This document shows positions 12,054-34,086 of a DNA stretch of 64,000 nucleotides, piece after piece. Made by a program: the position numbers and the translations under genes. Within the stretch, counting starts at the first letter, position 1. Each line of letters begins with the position of its first letter. The notes beneath the pieces were generated by a model. That model did no database searches and had not been told where the DNA came from. It saw only the letters and a program-made list of their open reading frames with translations. Source of the DNA: Apostichopus japonicus (lineage: Eukaryota; Echinodermata; Holothuroidea; Aspidochirotida; Stichopodidae); the NCBI RefSeq assembly GCF_037975245.1, contig NC_092576.1, forward strand, positions 19,182,111 to 19,246,110. Reading direction: 5' to 3'.

Positions 12054-15000
12054 GTGAGAAATAACCAACCTATCTTGCTTATCATGTCTAGTAACTCAAC
12101 AAAAGAAAGCAGTCTGGAAATTTATAAACATGCAGGTATTACTGTTCCCGATAACGACATATTGCTCATAGATTTCTTATATTTTAATAAATAGATGATC
12201 TTGTTTCTCAACAGCGCCATCTGTTTGTTTTCATTCTTATTATCGCTTGCACTGACAATCGCAGATTTATTAAAACAAAAATATATATAGGGAATGGCAT
12301 AGCACTTTGTTTTATCTACTATTTATTCTCCTTTTTAAAGACAGAAATAAATTAAACCCTAAAACATATTTGGTTAGTTTTTCATTCATCGATTAAACTG
12401 TAATCCACGAGAGTACAGTAAATCTATTTTAATGATTTACTTTTTCGATAGTCTCTTGTTTGATTTATGAAACACACAAACCGAAAATCAGAAATTTTCA
12501 AAGTTTTAACTAGTTTATTTCATATTAAATTTAATAAGAATATACCAGTTAAATTGAATATATATAACTATATTGTCTCACATTTGGTTAAAATAAAAGC
12601 TTTATATGGTGTCTACTGCGATTGAATAACTTAAAATGCAGTAATGGAAGTCTCACCTGGCAAGTCCATGCAACGGCGTATGTGTTGAGGGGTGCGTGTG
12701 GGGATTTACCGAAAATGTAACTTATATTAATTTACGAGACAGCCAGGATAGACAATTAGCCCATGTTAATACCACAATATACTTTCCTTCCAGAATATGA
12801 TTCAAAGCGTTTGCATTGGTAGTATAAACATTTCCATCACTTTATTCTGATAGAAGCATGATATTCATGATGATCATACTGCATGTACGAGTGTTATGAA
12901 CGTGAAAATTCAGTACTCTGTAAAACTTTCATCAAAGTTGGTGTTACAAGAAATACCACTTGTCAATCCTACAAATATGGAAATATGGTCCATTGTTTCA
13001 TTCAGTGAACAAAACAGAGAAACTATTAATATATTACAGGGGTATTTTTCATGATTTTTACAAACGTAATGGTAGTGGTGAGGTAGGGGGTAAAAGGGGG
13101 CCTGTTCTGCCGGCTACGGGTAGTTCATGAGTTCACAGCTTCATAGGTTAGAATAAGCATGGGTCTATGAATCATAAGGATACGACAGTCAGAAAACGCT
13201 CATTTGAAACACTATCCACGGTGATGATCATGAATTAACAACATCTAATATAAACTCTTTTCTTTTCGATAAGGGCTCTGAGAATCATGAGGCAGGCGTG
13301 CAATTGGCAGTTATATGAGGCTGTCGTGTAATTGTCAGTAATATCGTATATATCTCTCCCATTAACTTCAGGATATGTCGTAATAGCAATCGAACTGTCA
13401 CTGTGTAACGACGATAAAGGAAGTTGTCTTCGACTACTGTAGCATTACGCAATCTATTTTTAGCCTCAGGCGTACAATACATATACCACAGCAGCAACAG
13501 TTGAAATGCTGTGCATTACATTCAACATATGTTAGTATGAATATAACGTAAGAAGTATGCAGTGAAGTAACGAAGACTAGGGTACTACTAGGTATACTCG
13601 TCAAGGTACTGTATTCGATAAAATTCGATCCTTTCCAAGATTTCCTTCTTTTCAATGACCATAAATCAACCACGTTTTGCTATTTATAATTTCTAGGACT
13701 GTCTTGCAATATCTGTAATATTTTAAAATCCTGTTTCATTATGTATTTGATATCGAATACTATAGTTATACTTAAGATATGCCATATGCTATTTGTGTTT
13801 TTTTCGCTTATTCTTTCGCGTAACTGGTGCTTTGTACAATTATATCTACATACAAATAATTTTAATAAATATGTTACATATTTTCTTCCATTTAAATATT
13901 TGTAGTACTTTCATTTATCCATACGTTAAGAAAATATCGGTTGAAAAAGATTTATATTTATCTTTCTTTGATAGTTTTGAAAATTGACTGAAGCATGAAA
14001 GTGTGAGGGGTATTTCGACACTTGAAGCTTGTAATATCTAAAAGCGGATTTGTTGTTGAAAGGAAACATTATCCAAACTGGTGTTTAAACAAGAAAGACC
14101 ACACAGACAATATCATCAATAATAATTAACAATTTGATCACATATTTATGACTACTTTATTGAAAACCGACCACATTTTATTCACGATCATTTAGGTGTG
14201 TAAGACCCCATTCTAAGGATAAGTACAACATAATATATAGGTAAAATAGTTTAAAAAGTATTAAAAACATAATTGTAAAATTAAACAAATTCCCACAGTA
14301 TTATAATGCAAAGAGTTAGCAACTTAATAACCAACAGTATACACATCAGTTCCTTCAACATATCATTAGTAATGAATGGAAGTCATACGAAGAAGGAGCA
14401 GGAGAGAGAGAAGTCATTTTATGTACATGAAATTTATGTTACTATATAGTGGGTCCCTTTAAAACAGCGAGCTGGAAATGACACTCTGATACATCACAAT
14501 TAACGCTTTCCTTGCTAATTACAAGTGTAATTAAAGGGTCTCATTTGTTGAGAGTAATATCGAAATAAACATATAGTCCAATACACACACCATTGCAACA
14601 TTGCCAAGTATTCTGTCCCTCACTTTAACACTCATTAAGGTCGCCACAAAATGAAAGTGAAATAAATGGTAACAGCATAAGAGGCTATCGCACAACACAT
14701 TTATTAACTAGCTTCACAGAAATAACCTCAATGCGCTTTACAAATATTCCCTTTATGACTTTCGATTGTGTTTTGACTGCCAGTCATTTTGATATGTCTG
14801 TAACAGTTTTTCACTACAACACAACGTTATATATACTCAGATACAGCTATCGTGCAGAATATTACAAGTTGAAACTATTAAATCATGAAATCATTTGGAA
14901 ATTTCCCTGAACTTCTTGTCACTGTAAATACGAACTTCTCTTTTGTAAATCAAAACAAGAAACTGCATAGGATATTCAATATTTTAGAATAGAGAGTTCT

Positions 15001-15171
15001 TTTTATTTATATATTAGCAAAACAAACTTGCAAGATAAGTCACCTGCCCATGGAGTTTTCCACTTCTAATACTATTTGTGATGTAATTACATGAGTTATC
15101 TTTCCTTTACATTTCTATGTCTCAAACAGCAAAATGTTAAACTTGAAGCTCAGCTGCGTACTTATTAAGGA

Positions 15172-15396
<225 letters not shown>

Positions 15397-15727
15397 AGTA
15401 TTAGTGTTCGTGTCCACGTAGGGACTGTGAGAGTGACATTGATACATGCGCACTTGACAGCATATACGGTGTGTAAAATGTACTTACATAGTTGTAATAT
15501 GTAACCATTGTACATAATACGTGATTACGTATTATGGGTACATATTAAAACTATGGAACTACTACTATATAGGGTGCACAATTGATTAGCTTTTACCAAA
15601 CTGTATAATATGTACACAAAAGCACAGACATGAAATTTCATGTAAGATTAGTAATGATAAGTACAACTGATTATGCTAATTATCAAAGCGAAAGCCTAAT
15701 GTCATGATATACTGTGTAATAACCTCC

Positions 15728-16110
15728 AGTGTTCATTGTCATAGTATTCAAATAAGTGCATAACTCAATCCTTATGATATCGCAGTACAAGAATTAATGT
15801 GCACTTGATCTTTACATCCAATTGTTCATTGTCATAGTATTCAAAGAAGTGCATAACTAAATCCTTATGATATCGCAGTTCAAGTATCAATGTACACTTT
15901 ATCTTTGCCATTAGTGTTCATTGTCCTCGTATTAAAACAAAAGTGGAGAAATGATTCCTTGTAATACCGCAGTACAAGTGTCAATGGACACGTTATCTTT
16001 GTCATTATCACAAGGTGTTAACAGTGTTCAAAGAAGTGCAGAAATGATTCGTTATGGTACTGCAGTATAAGTATCAGTGTACACTTCTCGCCCATCTTTA
16101 TTATGTATTG
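15728..16110. repeat. Tandem array, ~90-105-bp unit, 4 degenerate copies
   Basis: Four successive copies contain the marks 'gtgttcattgtcatagtatt', 'gaagtgcataact', 'tgatatcgcagtacaag' and a 'tgtacactt'-type block. Copies one and two are close; three and four have drifted. The array is downstream of the last recognised kinase-like exon and may fall in its 3' intron or UTR. Confidence 0.75.
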
Positions 16111-16535
16111 TACTACTCTTCATAGAAGTGTACAAGTCCATACGTGGAATCTCGTAAGTATTATCAACTAATTTTTCGAAGATCTATAATGAGAGGAAAA
16201 GAAAGAAAGCGAAAAACAGTAAAATAAAAACAATTATTCAAATATGCGACTGTATTATGAAAATATCTGGAAGGGCATAGATATGTTAGGGAAAAAGCTG
16301 GCATAAAAGAAGATAAACTCCTATTATCCTTAATAAATTCAATAACATTAAAGAGATCGAGACGACAGGTTGTAGAACATAGACACCAATGCGTAAAGGA
16401 AGTCATTTATATGCCTGCTTTAAGTGTTATAAAACAATTGGATCATATAGAACAACGTTTTCTTACCGTTATGGGAAGAAAGTAATTTGAACAAATTAAT
16501 TGCAAAAACAAACAAAAATTCATAAACTAGTTTAC

Positions 16536-24830
<8,295 letters not shown>

Positions 24831-25951
24831 CTAGTTTAAACACATATAGTCTATCCATTCAAACTAACAAACGTGGCACTAATTAATTAGACAGTTATAT
24901 GCAACTCGGAGCACCTTGCGTGATTCTTCACGATTGACTAGTCCAGATTTACTCATGCCGAGAGTACACGGGAACCTATAATGCAACGTGTCGCAATTGC
25001 AAACATCTACACTAGCAAAATAATTCAATGCAAGCTCTGTTTTGAACAAATATCATATTCTATAAGAGCATTATTTTACTTTAAATGATCATTTAACGAC
25101 AAAGAGAAAATCTCTCAGAAATTCAATTGAAGAGCAAAATGGAGACAAAATATAAATGTATGTATGTATTTTATTGTAAGCTGTTAAGATTAAACTGTCA
25201 CAAAACATCGATCGAATCCGGCAAATAATCACGATCTTTTTTGATGATTAAAACGTAAGTGCAGGCTTTCTATTTGTGACAAATTATAATTCTCCTCACT
25301 AAATCCTTAGCAGCACAATTAAACATAATTATGCTTCACTTAAGGTATCGTCGCACAATTAGAATAGTGAACTTCTGCCGGATAATAGCCCTAAAGTGGC
25401 CTAATGTATTGACTTTATGGACATTTTCTGAAGCATCGCAATTATTTTGATGCTTGGATGTTAAAGAGGATGAACTCAACTAGTGATGGTCTAAAAATCT
25501 GGAGGTTCAAAGGTGATTAAAAGTATTTTAGAAAATCTTGGGTTAAACATGAAGATTCCGCAGCGAGAGCTGACGGATGGGTTGGGGGAGCACTATGCTA
25601 ATCTTTGAGCTCATCTGGCTCAAAATCTAAACTTGTCCTGGTGGCAAAAGTTGAATGAGCTGTAATAGCTCAAACCTTCAGCTTTCATATGGTGGGTAGT
25701 ACGTGTCAGTTGAAAAATTCTATCTAAGCTTTAGCAGCCTTCGGAATCGACCAAATTAGTATGTAACTCAATGGAGCAATTAATTGTGGTGCGACACAAC
25801 TCTCTCTCAAAAACCTGCTTCTAACTTCACACCCTTATAACTGAACAATAAACGGAGAGAAATCGAGTGCCCTCGTTCTTAACTAGTGTCATTGAGTGAC
25901 TTTTTGTTCTATTCATTCCACTGACCAATATTGTTGGGGGACCGAAAATGT

Positions 25952-26290
<339 letters not shown>

Positions 26291-26399
26291 TCGAAAACAA
26301 ATCTTATTTCTCTCCTTTTGTCTATGATAAAAACACAGTAATCGTAGATTTTTAAATATTTCTTGTCCTAGTAATATCCATTGTTATCGGCGTTCATTT

Positions 26400-27960
26400 C
26401 CATTATCGTTATCATTATCGTTATCATAATAACATTATTATTATACATATCATTATATTATTATGTCATAAGATCATTATATCAATATATCATTATATCA
26501 TCATATCATCATATCACTATTTCATTATATCGTTATATCATTATATAATTATATAGATATATCAGTATATCACCATATCATAATATAATTATACCGTTAC
26601 TGTATATCATAATAAAATGAAACCATCATATCATTATATCCTTATATCATTATATCATCATATCATTATACCAGTATATATCGTTATATCATGATACCAT
26701 TATCTCATCATATCACCATATCATTATATCATCATATCATTAAATCATCATATCATCATATCATTATATCATTTTATCATTATAACATTATGTCATTATA
26801 TCATTGAATCGTTGCATAGTTATATTGTTATACCGTTATGTCAATATAATGGTATATCATTATGTCATTATATCGTTACATCGTTACATCTTTATATCGC
26901 TATATCATTATCTCGTTTTATCGTTATATCATAATATCGTGATATAGTTATATCGTTTTATCACTATATCATGATATCATTATATATATATAATTATATC
27001 GTAATATCATTATAATGTTATATCGTTATATCATTATAATGTTATTATGTTATATCGTTAAATCGTCATATCATTATATCATAATATCGTTATATAATTA
27101 TATCGTTATATCGTTTTATCACTATATCATCTTCTCGTAATATTGTTATATCATTATATCGTTGTAACATTATATCATTATATCGTTATATCATTATAAC
27201 ATCATGTCATTTCATCATTGTATCGTTATACAGTTATATTGTTATACCGTAATGTCATTATAATGTCATGTTGTTATATCATTATGTCATTATATCGTGA
27301 AATTGTTATATCGATATATCATTAGATCGTTATATCGTTATATCATAATATCGTTATATAGTTATATCGTTATTTCACTATATCATGATATCATTATATA
27401 ATTATATCGTAATATAATTATAATGTTATATCGGAATATCATTATAATGTTATATCGTTATATCTTCATATCATTAAATCATAATATCTTTATGTCATTA
27501 TATCGTTATATCGTCTTATCACTATATCGTGGTAACATAATATCAGTATATCGGTATATCCTTATATCATTATCTCGTTATATCACTATATCATTATATC
27601 ATTATATCGTTACATCGTTATATCGATATATCATTATCACGTTATATCGTTATATCATTATATCATCATATCATTATATCATCATATCATTTTATTATTT
27701 TATCATTATATCATTATGACGATATATAATTATATCATTGTGTTGTTATATCGTTATCATTATATCGTTATATCATTATATCGTTATATCATTATATGGT
27801 TATATCATTATATCGTTATATCATTGTATCATTATATCATTATATCCTTATATCATTATATAATTATATCGTTCTATCATTATAATAATATATCGGTATA
27901 TCCTTATCGTTTTCGTTATCATTATCATTAATATTATCGATTTCATTATATTTATTCTTA
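26400..27960. repeat. ~1.55-kb degenerate ATTATATCG/ATTATATCA minisatellite
   Basis: The tract is built almost wholly from 7-10-nt steps such as 'atcattat', 'atcgttat' and 'atatcgtt'. It runs from a 'cgttatcattatcgttatca' edge near 26407 to 'tcattaccattattatt' near 27970. Internal higher-order blocks seem to recur, for example 'gttatatcgttttatcacta' at about 26950 and 27105. The Tyr/Ile/Ser-rich frames on the plus strand follow from the repeat and have no sign of selection as protein. Confidence 0.95.
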
Positions 27961-29991
27961 TTTTCATTACCATTATTATTAGTGGTGGTAGCCGAATCAT
28001 TCTGGTTTAAAGAATAACCTTTGATTATCTAACGTCGTAGCTGGTTAGTCCCGAGAGTGGGACATTTGCATAAATTATTCCGGATTGTCCTTGGATCTTA
28101 ACAAAAATCAACGAAGAAGAAACTGAAGAAGAAATTTCTTTAGATCTAATGGCTTTGAAAATGTAACTATAGCATAATGGCAATTACTTAACAACCATGT
28201 GACTGCAATATGCCTTGTTTGTTGAGTTTTATTTATCTACACAGCTTACAAAAAATACACGCAATCACTATTATTGAAATATTAATATAAGCTATTACCA
28301 TGGTAACGGAAAAGTGATTTCTTTACGCCCGCTCCATAATATAGTATGTATATGTCATTAAGGAACGGATGAAATATCAACAAAGCACAGCATCACTAAA
28401 TTGAAACAACATAAATTGAGTGACAGTAATGGCTTTTTACCATTAACTTTCATCGACACTAATCGAGAAATATATTAAAAGTAAATATTATACAGCTGGG
28501 ATATTTAGTGCATTATTTTGACGGAAACGTGCTAATTGATTTGTCGTGAAGCTTTACACAAATAAAAAAATGAGAGTAAAGTAAAATAATACTGATTCAC
28601 ACTCGGAATAAAAAAGCTAGACACACACACACACATATAAAATATTGGCCAAGATCATTGGCCAGTCACATCATATTTCTACATTGGCTACTGTATACGA
28701 ATTGAATGGTTCAATGCGACTTGTTATTACTTGGCGCGATCGTTTTCTTGTTATTGGATTTTGAATTGTCGGGGTTAACAAAGATTTTCATAGCAACTAT
28801 TTCATTACAATTTACAGACGGTGTTCAAAATTTGAAGTTGGAGTACCAGTACAAAATGAGCAGTCGTTCCTGCACTCTCGTAAGGAAAACGACTGATCAG
28901 AAGGCTATACAATTGTAAATTATCAAGCACATTGCACTTGTAACCCAGCAGTAACATTGTAGCATGTTTTTACTGATAAATGTGTTTAATATGTTTTTTA
29001 CCAAACTGATGTTGAACAAACGTTCCCGGGAATGAAGGTATAATTTTCATGTTTACTATTTACCGAGAAGTGACTTTACTCCAGATCTGATACAAACTTG
29101 GAATAAAATCATGTTTGTTTTTTTATTTCTAACATTTTGTACTTAGATTAGGAAATGTACCAATAGGCTTACTGCTCTGCATCAAATGAAACAAGAAATA
29201 TTCAAACTTGTGACTTTAAGTTGGAGTTCTTAATATGCGTGCATGGGATATTTTCTTTGAAGGATCTTAATCTTGGAAGAAAAAGTCCATTTAAAATGAT
29301 ATTAGTACGCTGAACGTTAGAGCGAGTGTTTGAAATGAGTTTAAAGAACAATTCCACTCGGCTTTGCCTGTATGTGAGCTGTTTATTGAATTTGTTTTTA
29401 GCTGAAAGTGAAATTTTCCTGTCATAACAAGTTTGTCTGAAGAAGAAAAAAGTAAGAAACATGAAAATATTTTTAAGGACGGCTCGGGATATTTCCTCGA
29501 CTTCCTCTTTGTTTACAAAACACTTAAAGTTAGAAATTAATGAATTGCCCGAGATTATAGTTCGTTAAACTTTTAGATAAACATTTAAACAGATGTACCT
29601 CAGTCCAACCTCAGTCAAATTTTGCTTTGATAGGTGTGAGCCAATCCTTTGCAACTGTCAAGTTTCAAATGAGGATTTAAAGGACAAAGAGATTGATAAA
29701 CCCTTTGGTCCACAATTAAGCTTGCTACATGAGCATCAATTGGGATTATGGAAGTTTCGCCAAAGTACGGTAATTGCATGTTATACATTTGCTGGAGTTA
29801 ATCCACTTAGTATAAGAACAGCTCCTTCCTTAAACCTATGAAATTGATTTTATTTCTCAGAAAGGCTTAGTGAGTACACGCAAAATCCCCTATGGTTAAA
29901 GCAGCGGTAATTTGAAGTTATAAGAAGCGTACTTCTAGTGTATTACAGTGAAAACATTTCTCTACTGAACACTGGCGCATATATTGCGAGA

Positions 29992-31053
29992 ATGGGAATA
30001 TACACAAACGTAACAAACGACCAGCCAATCTTAGTTATGACGCACAGTACACTGGATCCAAACTTTCTAAACTATTTACCTTTACCGATACCACCAATCT
30101 TAAAATACTTCTTAATTATATCATGCACGTTAGGATTTATTTTTGGATCTTTTGGTAATGTTCTCGTTGTACTTGCGATCACCCAGAGCAAAAAATTGCG
30201 GATTGTTTCAAATAGCTATTTAGTAAGTTTAGCTGTTTCTGATTTTGGATCTTGCTGCCTTGTGTTACCTTTACTGGCCGTTGCGTTTGCTTCATTGGAG
30301 ACTGTGATTTCAAATTCATTTTTGTGCCGGTTATTTTACCACACGAGTCTAACATTTACTCCTATTTCGATTCAACATCTCATACTGATTGCTAGTAATA
30401 GGTATGTACTTGTCACGAAAAGCCGCATCTTTTATGATAAACTGTTTAACAAGCGAATTATAACATTAGAGATCGCATTTATATGGATTTCTAATATACT
30501 GATAAATTTGGCAGGCTCCGTTACCTCGTATGGAACAGAACATTTCTTCGGTAAAGATTTCTGCTTTTACGAAGAGAATAACTTTATCGGTATTTTGTAC
30601 AAAGTTTACACATTAATTATTACATTTGTGAGTTGTTTTGTAATAATTCCATTGTTTTATGTCCTGACTTTTCGAACTGTACGCAAAAGTCGTCATAGAG
30701 TGAGACAACAGAACCCTGTCGCAAACCTTTCAGTTATTCTTGTACCAACAAACCCATTATCATCATCCGCTGGACAAAATAATGAAACGACTGGTAACCA
30801 AAGACTGTTATGTAGACGATTTTCCTCTTATGAAATCAAATTGACAAAAGTAAACTTCTTTATATTTATTACAAATGTTTTGTTTTTATCTCCTTTGTTT
30901 TTCTTTCTTCTCATTAGAGGTACAGAGTTAATGCATGGGGAAATAGTCTTTGTTTTATTCTCTGTGGCAATGAATTCAGTGACAAACCCCTTGGTTTACG
31001 GTGGGTTTAATCAAAAATTCAGACAGGTGTTCAAGCAAATGTTGAGATTATAA
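29992..31053 (+). CDS. Class A (rhodopsin-like) GPCR, intronless, orphan
   Basis: The ATG at 29992 gives 353 residues. The frame is open 18 codons further upstream but has no earlier ATG. There are two Asn glycosylation sites in the first 30 residues region (NVT) and seven hydrophobic segments. TM1 has GNVLVV, TM2 LAVSDF. A conserved Cys (SFLCRL) sits at the start of TM3 with a partner Cys (KDFCFYE) in the second extracellular loop. The TM3 end reads ASNRY, so DRY/ERY is NRY. TM6 lacks the CWxP signature and has FLSP instead. TM7 keeps the NPxxY motif as NPLVY and is followed by a short tail. The overall look recalls melatonin-receptor/moody-like receptors, which are often expanded and intronless in invertebrate deuterostomes; that family placement is tentative and no ligand can be inferred. 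It lies on the opposite strand between the two receptor genes. Confidence 0.92.
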   Translation: MGIYTNVTNDQPILVMTHSTLDPNFLNYLPLPIPPILKYFLIISCTLGFIFGSFGNVLVVLAITQSKKLRIVSNSYLVSLAVSDFGSCCLVLPLLAVAFASLETVISNSFLCRLFYHTSLTFTPISIQHLILIASNRYVLVTKSRIFYDKLFNKRIITLEIAFIWISNILINLAGSVTSYGTEHFFGKDFCFYEENNFIGILYKVYTLIITFVSCFVIIPLFYVLTFRTVRKSRHRVRQQNPVANLSVILVPTNPLSSSAGQNNETTGNQRLLCRRFSSYEIKLTKVNFFIFITNVLFLSPLFFFLLIRGTELMHGEIVFVLFSVAMNSVTNPLVYGGFNQKFRQVFKQMLRL

Positions 31054-31247
31054 TGTTAAAAAGAGCATTCAGTCGTATATTGTAATAATCGTGTTGTAAC
31101 TCAGAACTATGTCGAACGAAATGATAGAATTAATAATTGTCAAGTTATAACCCTTTGAAGCCATAAACTGGTGTATATCATCTATGACGCTAAAATAACA
31201 CAAACGTTAATAGGCAAATATTTTAAACCTGCTAGAATCATAATTTT

Positions 31248-31269
31248 AAATCTGCTATATAGCAGATTT
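31248..31269. repeat. 22-nt perfect palindrome
   Basis: 'aaatctgctat' is followed directly by its reverse complement 'atagcagattt', about 200 bp after the GPCR stop. In RNA it could fold as a short stem with a tight loop; no terminator role is claimed in a eukaryote. Confidence 0.8.
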
Positions 31270-31824
31270 TATGTTTTTATTAACGTGTTTCCAATATGCT
31301 GCTGAAATTGTCTATGATTGCTGGCTTTTCGTTTGTCTGGTTGCTCAGGCCTTGTTTTTATACAGAATATTGTTATACAATTGTAATACGAATCACGACG
31401 GTTAATATCAACTATATACTAGGTATCTGCCGAAAATGCTAGGTCATTATCGATATCGTCGTAGAGGAGCACATTGAGAATTTAACAGACGGATTGTTTC
31501 AACAATTTTTTAAATAACACGGGCTCATGTTCTTTGTATACAATAATGTTATGCAATTACAATAAGAACCACGAAGGGTTAATATTAACGAGGAATTTGC
31601 CGGATATAATAATTAATTATCGATGTCGTTTTAAATTTAACATACCAGGAAGTTGAATGTCGTGTGGGCGAGAATTAAAGTAGTTGCATTACTTCCGCAC
31701 ATTTTTATTATTATTATTCTGTTTTGTTTCTTATGAGAAATGAAGGGTGAGTTTGACAGAGTTTATCCACTTCAGTGAAATTGTAAATTCTCATCGAAAC
31801 AATATTGAAATACAACGGCAATGG

Positions 31825-31977
31825 CTACACTTTCTGACTCTCGTTCACATTATGTTGAACCAAGAGGCGTAGACCATCCTGGCTGTTTATTAAACTCCAG
31901 TACTCAATGGGACCCTGGGAGTTGGTTCCAACAATTTCTACAATCGGATCACAATTGTCCGAATGATGCATTGTTTT
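31825..31977 (-). CDS. Possible 3'-terminal coding exon, unidentified (50 codons)
   Basis: On the minus strand an ATTCATGCAG acceptor at 31979-31978 precedes 50 codons ending in TAG at 31827-31825. The composition looks protein-like (for example CDPIVEIVGTNSQGPIEYW and NSQDGLRLLVQHN). An AATAAA lies about 120 bp downstream at 31709-31704. The plus strand of the same DNA is also open, from an ATG at 31821 for 54 codons to a TGA, which weakens strand assignment. I do not recognise the domain, and no upstream exon was found. Confidence 0.3.
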   Translation of the reverse strand, partial: KTMHHSDNCDPIVEIVGTNSQGPIEYWSLINSQDGLRLLVQHNVNESQKV

Positions 31978-33840
31978 CTGCATGAATAATTAAATAAATG
32001 CTTAGAAGAGCCTGTGTTATTTGTCCGGATTTTTTGTTGACAAAACAATACTTTGACTGACATATTATAAGTCACACAGCCTGTACGGTGCATCCTAGAT
32101 TGCTAATCGTATTAATGTATAGCATGTTGAACGGTCTGAATAACTTTGTCAATGCCAGGAATGCATATATTTATATACGATTAATAAAAAAAAATTAAAA
32201 AATGGTTCAATAATATCGATGCACTACTCCACGGCAAAGTTGATTCTTTCAGCTAAATGTGTGTATTTTCAAACAGGCATGTACGACATCCAATTTATCA
32301 AAATAAAAAATAAAATAATAATCATAATAGGTTGCACGGTTCAAATTCCATGCTTGACCAGCCACGTTTTTTCATGGATTTTTTTTTGTCAACGATAACT
32401 ATTAATATTTTTTCATTATCTGCAAAGCTGTCCGCGCTTATCAAATCACAATTTTCTTTATAAATGGATAAGATGGTAAAGCTTAAAGTTCTTCACCTAC
32501 TTTATTTTTGGTCAAATCAAAAGATCTTAGTCGGAAAGAAAATTGATGATGAAGATTAGAATCCCTTCCCAAAGTAATGAGCGATAATGTAGTGTTTTTT
32601 TTTTTCGATCTAGCTAGCAGCTTCATACGGCGACAATCGCAAGCAGGAGAAACAGTCAAATACAAAGAAGAAAGGTGCAAATAACCATCTAATTATTGCA
32701 GACGACGAAGTCAAATTCTTGCTAGATAAATGGGATATGTATACCTTAAATCAGTGTTTAAATGTAAAGGTGAAATAACGGGATCATGTCGATTTTGTCA
32801 TTTCTGCGATACAGTCAGTACGCGCGGTATTGAAGTATAACCTAACGTTAGCTCTTACGTTGTTAGGCTAGGTAAGGCCAGATCGTTTCCCTGATGTAGT
32901 CAATACGCTGTACTAGCTATGAGATAGTACAGGCTAGTATTTGTATAGTAAGTACCTTCACTTCCGTACTAAGTCTAGACCTAAGTAAGTATATGCCTAC
33001 TCTGTGTGTCGTACTCAAAGCAAGACCTTCCCTAATAAACGGCCGTTTCTAGTGACTACTTCTACCTAATGCAAGTAATTGTGGTGTACGGTAACTTATG
33101 AGGGCACACCTAATCAAAGCCACACATAAAAAATTATAGTGAAATTATACATAGGGCTAGACTTCTTTCCGCTTAGGTCAGTACACTTTAGTCTAAGTGA
33201 ATATTAGACCCTGTAGGCCTAGCTTGCCTTCGCTTTTAAAAGACTAGGCCTAGGCTCTACTAGTGGTCTACATGTTTGGGAAATTTCTAATAGTGATTGC
33301 CGACAGTGAAAGAGGAGTTTGCTTAAAATTGCAAGTGATGCATTTATTGTAGTGGTCTAGATTAACCTCTGAGTGTAAAACTTACCCAGGCTAGGCTATA
33401 ACCAATTAAACTATATTAGTAAGTTTAGGTTTTATGTATTGATCATGTGAAATTCAATTAGAAAAATGATAATTTTGAACTATTCATTTATTAAAACCAG
33501 AAACTTGTGTATGGTTAATCTCAATCGGGACTATGCTTCAATGTTAATTGGTCAGAAATCAGTGCTTGAGGGAGGGGGGTGGGGGAGACTTGTGTGTCAA
33601 ACTTTAACGAGTTTTGGCTGAAATGTCAGTTAGTTAAGCTAGGCCTTCCCATGCAATGATATAGGGTTAGCCTAGGTCTAGTCACATATAAGATTTATCC
33701 ACATGTAAAAATGAAACACCACATGACTAGGTCACAGCTTTGCACTATGTTGTAAGCCTCATGTTGTTCTTATTCTACAATTATACTACGCAGAGGTAGG
33801 TTTAGAAGCACTGTTAGTGAGGCAGATTATATTTTCATAT

Positions 33841-34086
33841 TAGGCACAGCATATCATGAGATTGGTGTAAATCTTAATAAACTGAACTGGCAATAGCAGG
33901 GACTCCTTATGGCTTTGATTTTCTGAACATTTAAAAGGGACACCTTTACAGTAAGGTATAATATGTTTCAATATAAAGCACATCATATCATGAAATTGGT
34001 GTAAATCTCAATAAACTGAACTGTCCATAACAGGATTCCTTATGGCATTGATTTTCTGAGCATTCAAAGAGGGACACATGTACAGT
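33841..34086. repeat. Tandem duplication, ~132-bp spacing, 2 copies
   Basis: Both copies contain 'attggtgtaaatct' followed by 'aataaactgaact', then 'ccttatgg' and 'ttgattttctga'. The first is at about 33841-33950 and the second at about 33976-34086. No coding content. Confidence 0.8.

Noticed and set aside
27423-27931. 98- and 71-codon Tyr/Ile/Ser-rich frames on the plus strand
   Set aside because: They lie wholly in the ATTATATCG-type minisatellite and follow its repeat; no splice or start context.
26400-27960. CRISPR-like or regularly spaced array
   Set aside because: No distinct spacers; it is a degenerate minisatellite in an animal genome.
28706-28915. 70-codon plus-strand frame starting with a signal-like LLLLGAIVFLLL stretch
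   Set aside because: No cleavage-site context or downstream exon; the antisense strand is equally open in parts. Not enough to call a gene.
29938-29991. GTG start for the GPCR 18 codons upstream
   Set aside because: Animal nuclear genes start at ATG; the first in-frame ATG is 29992.
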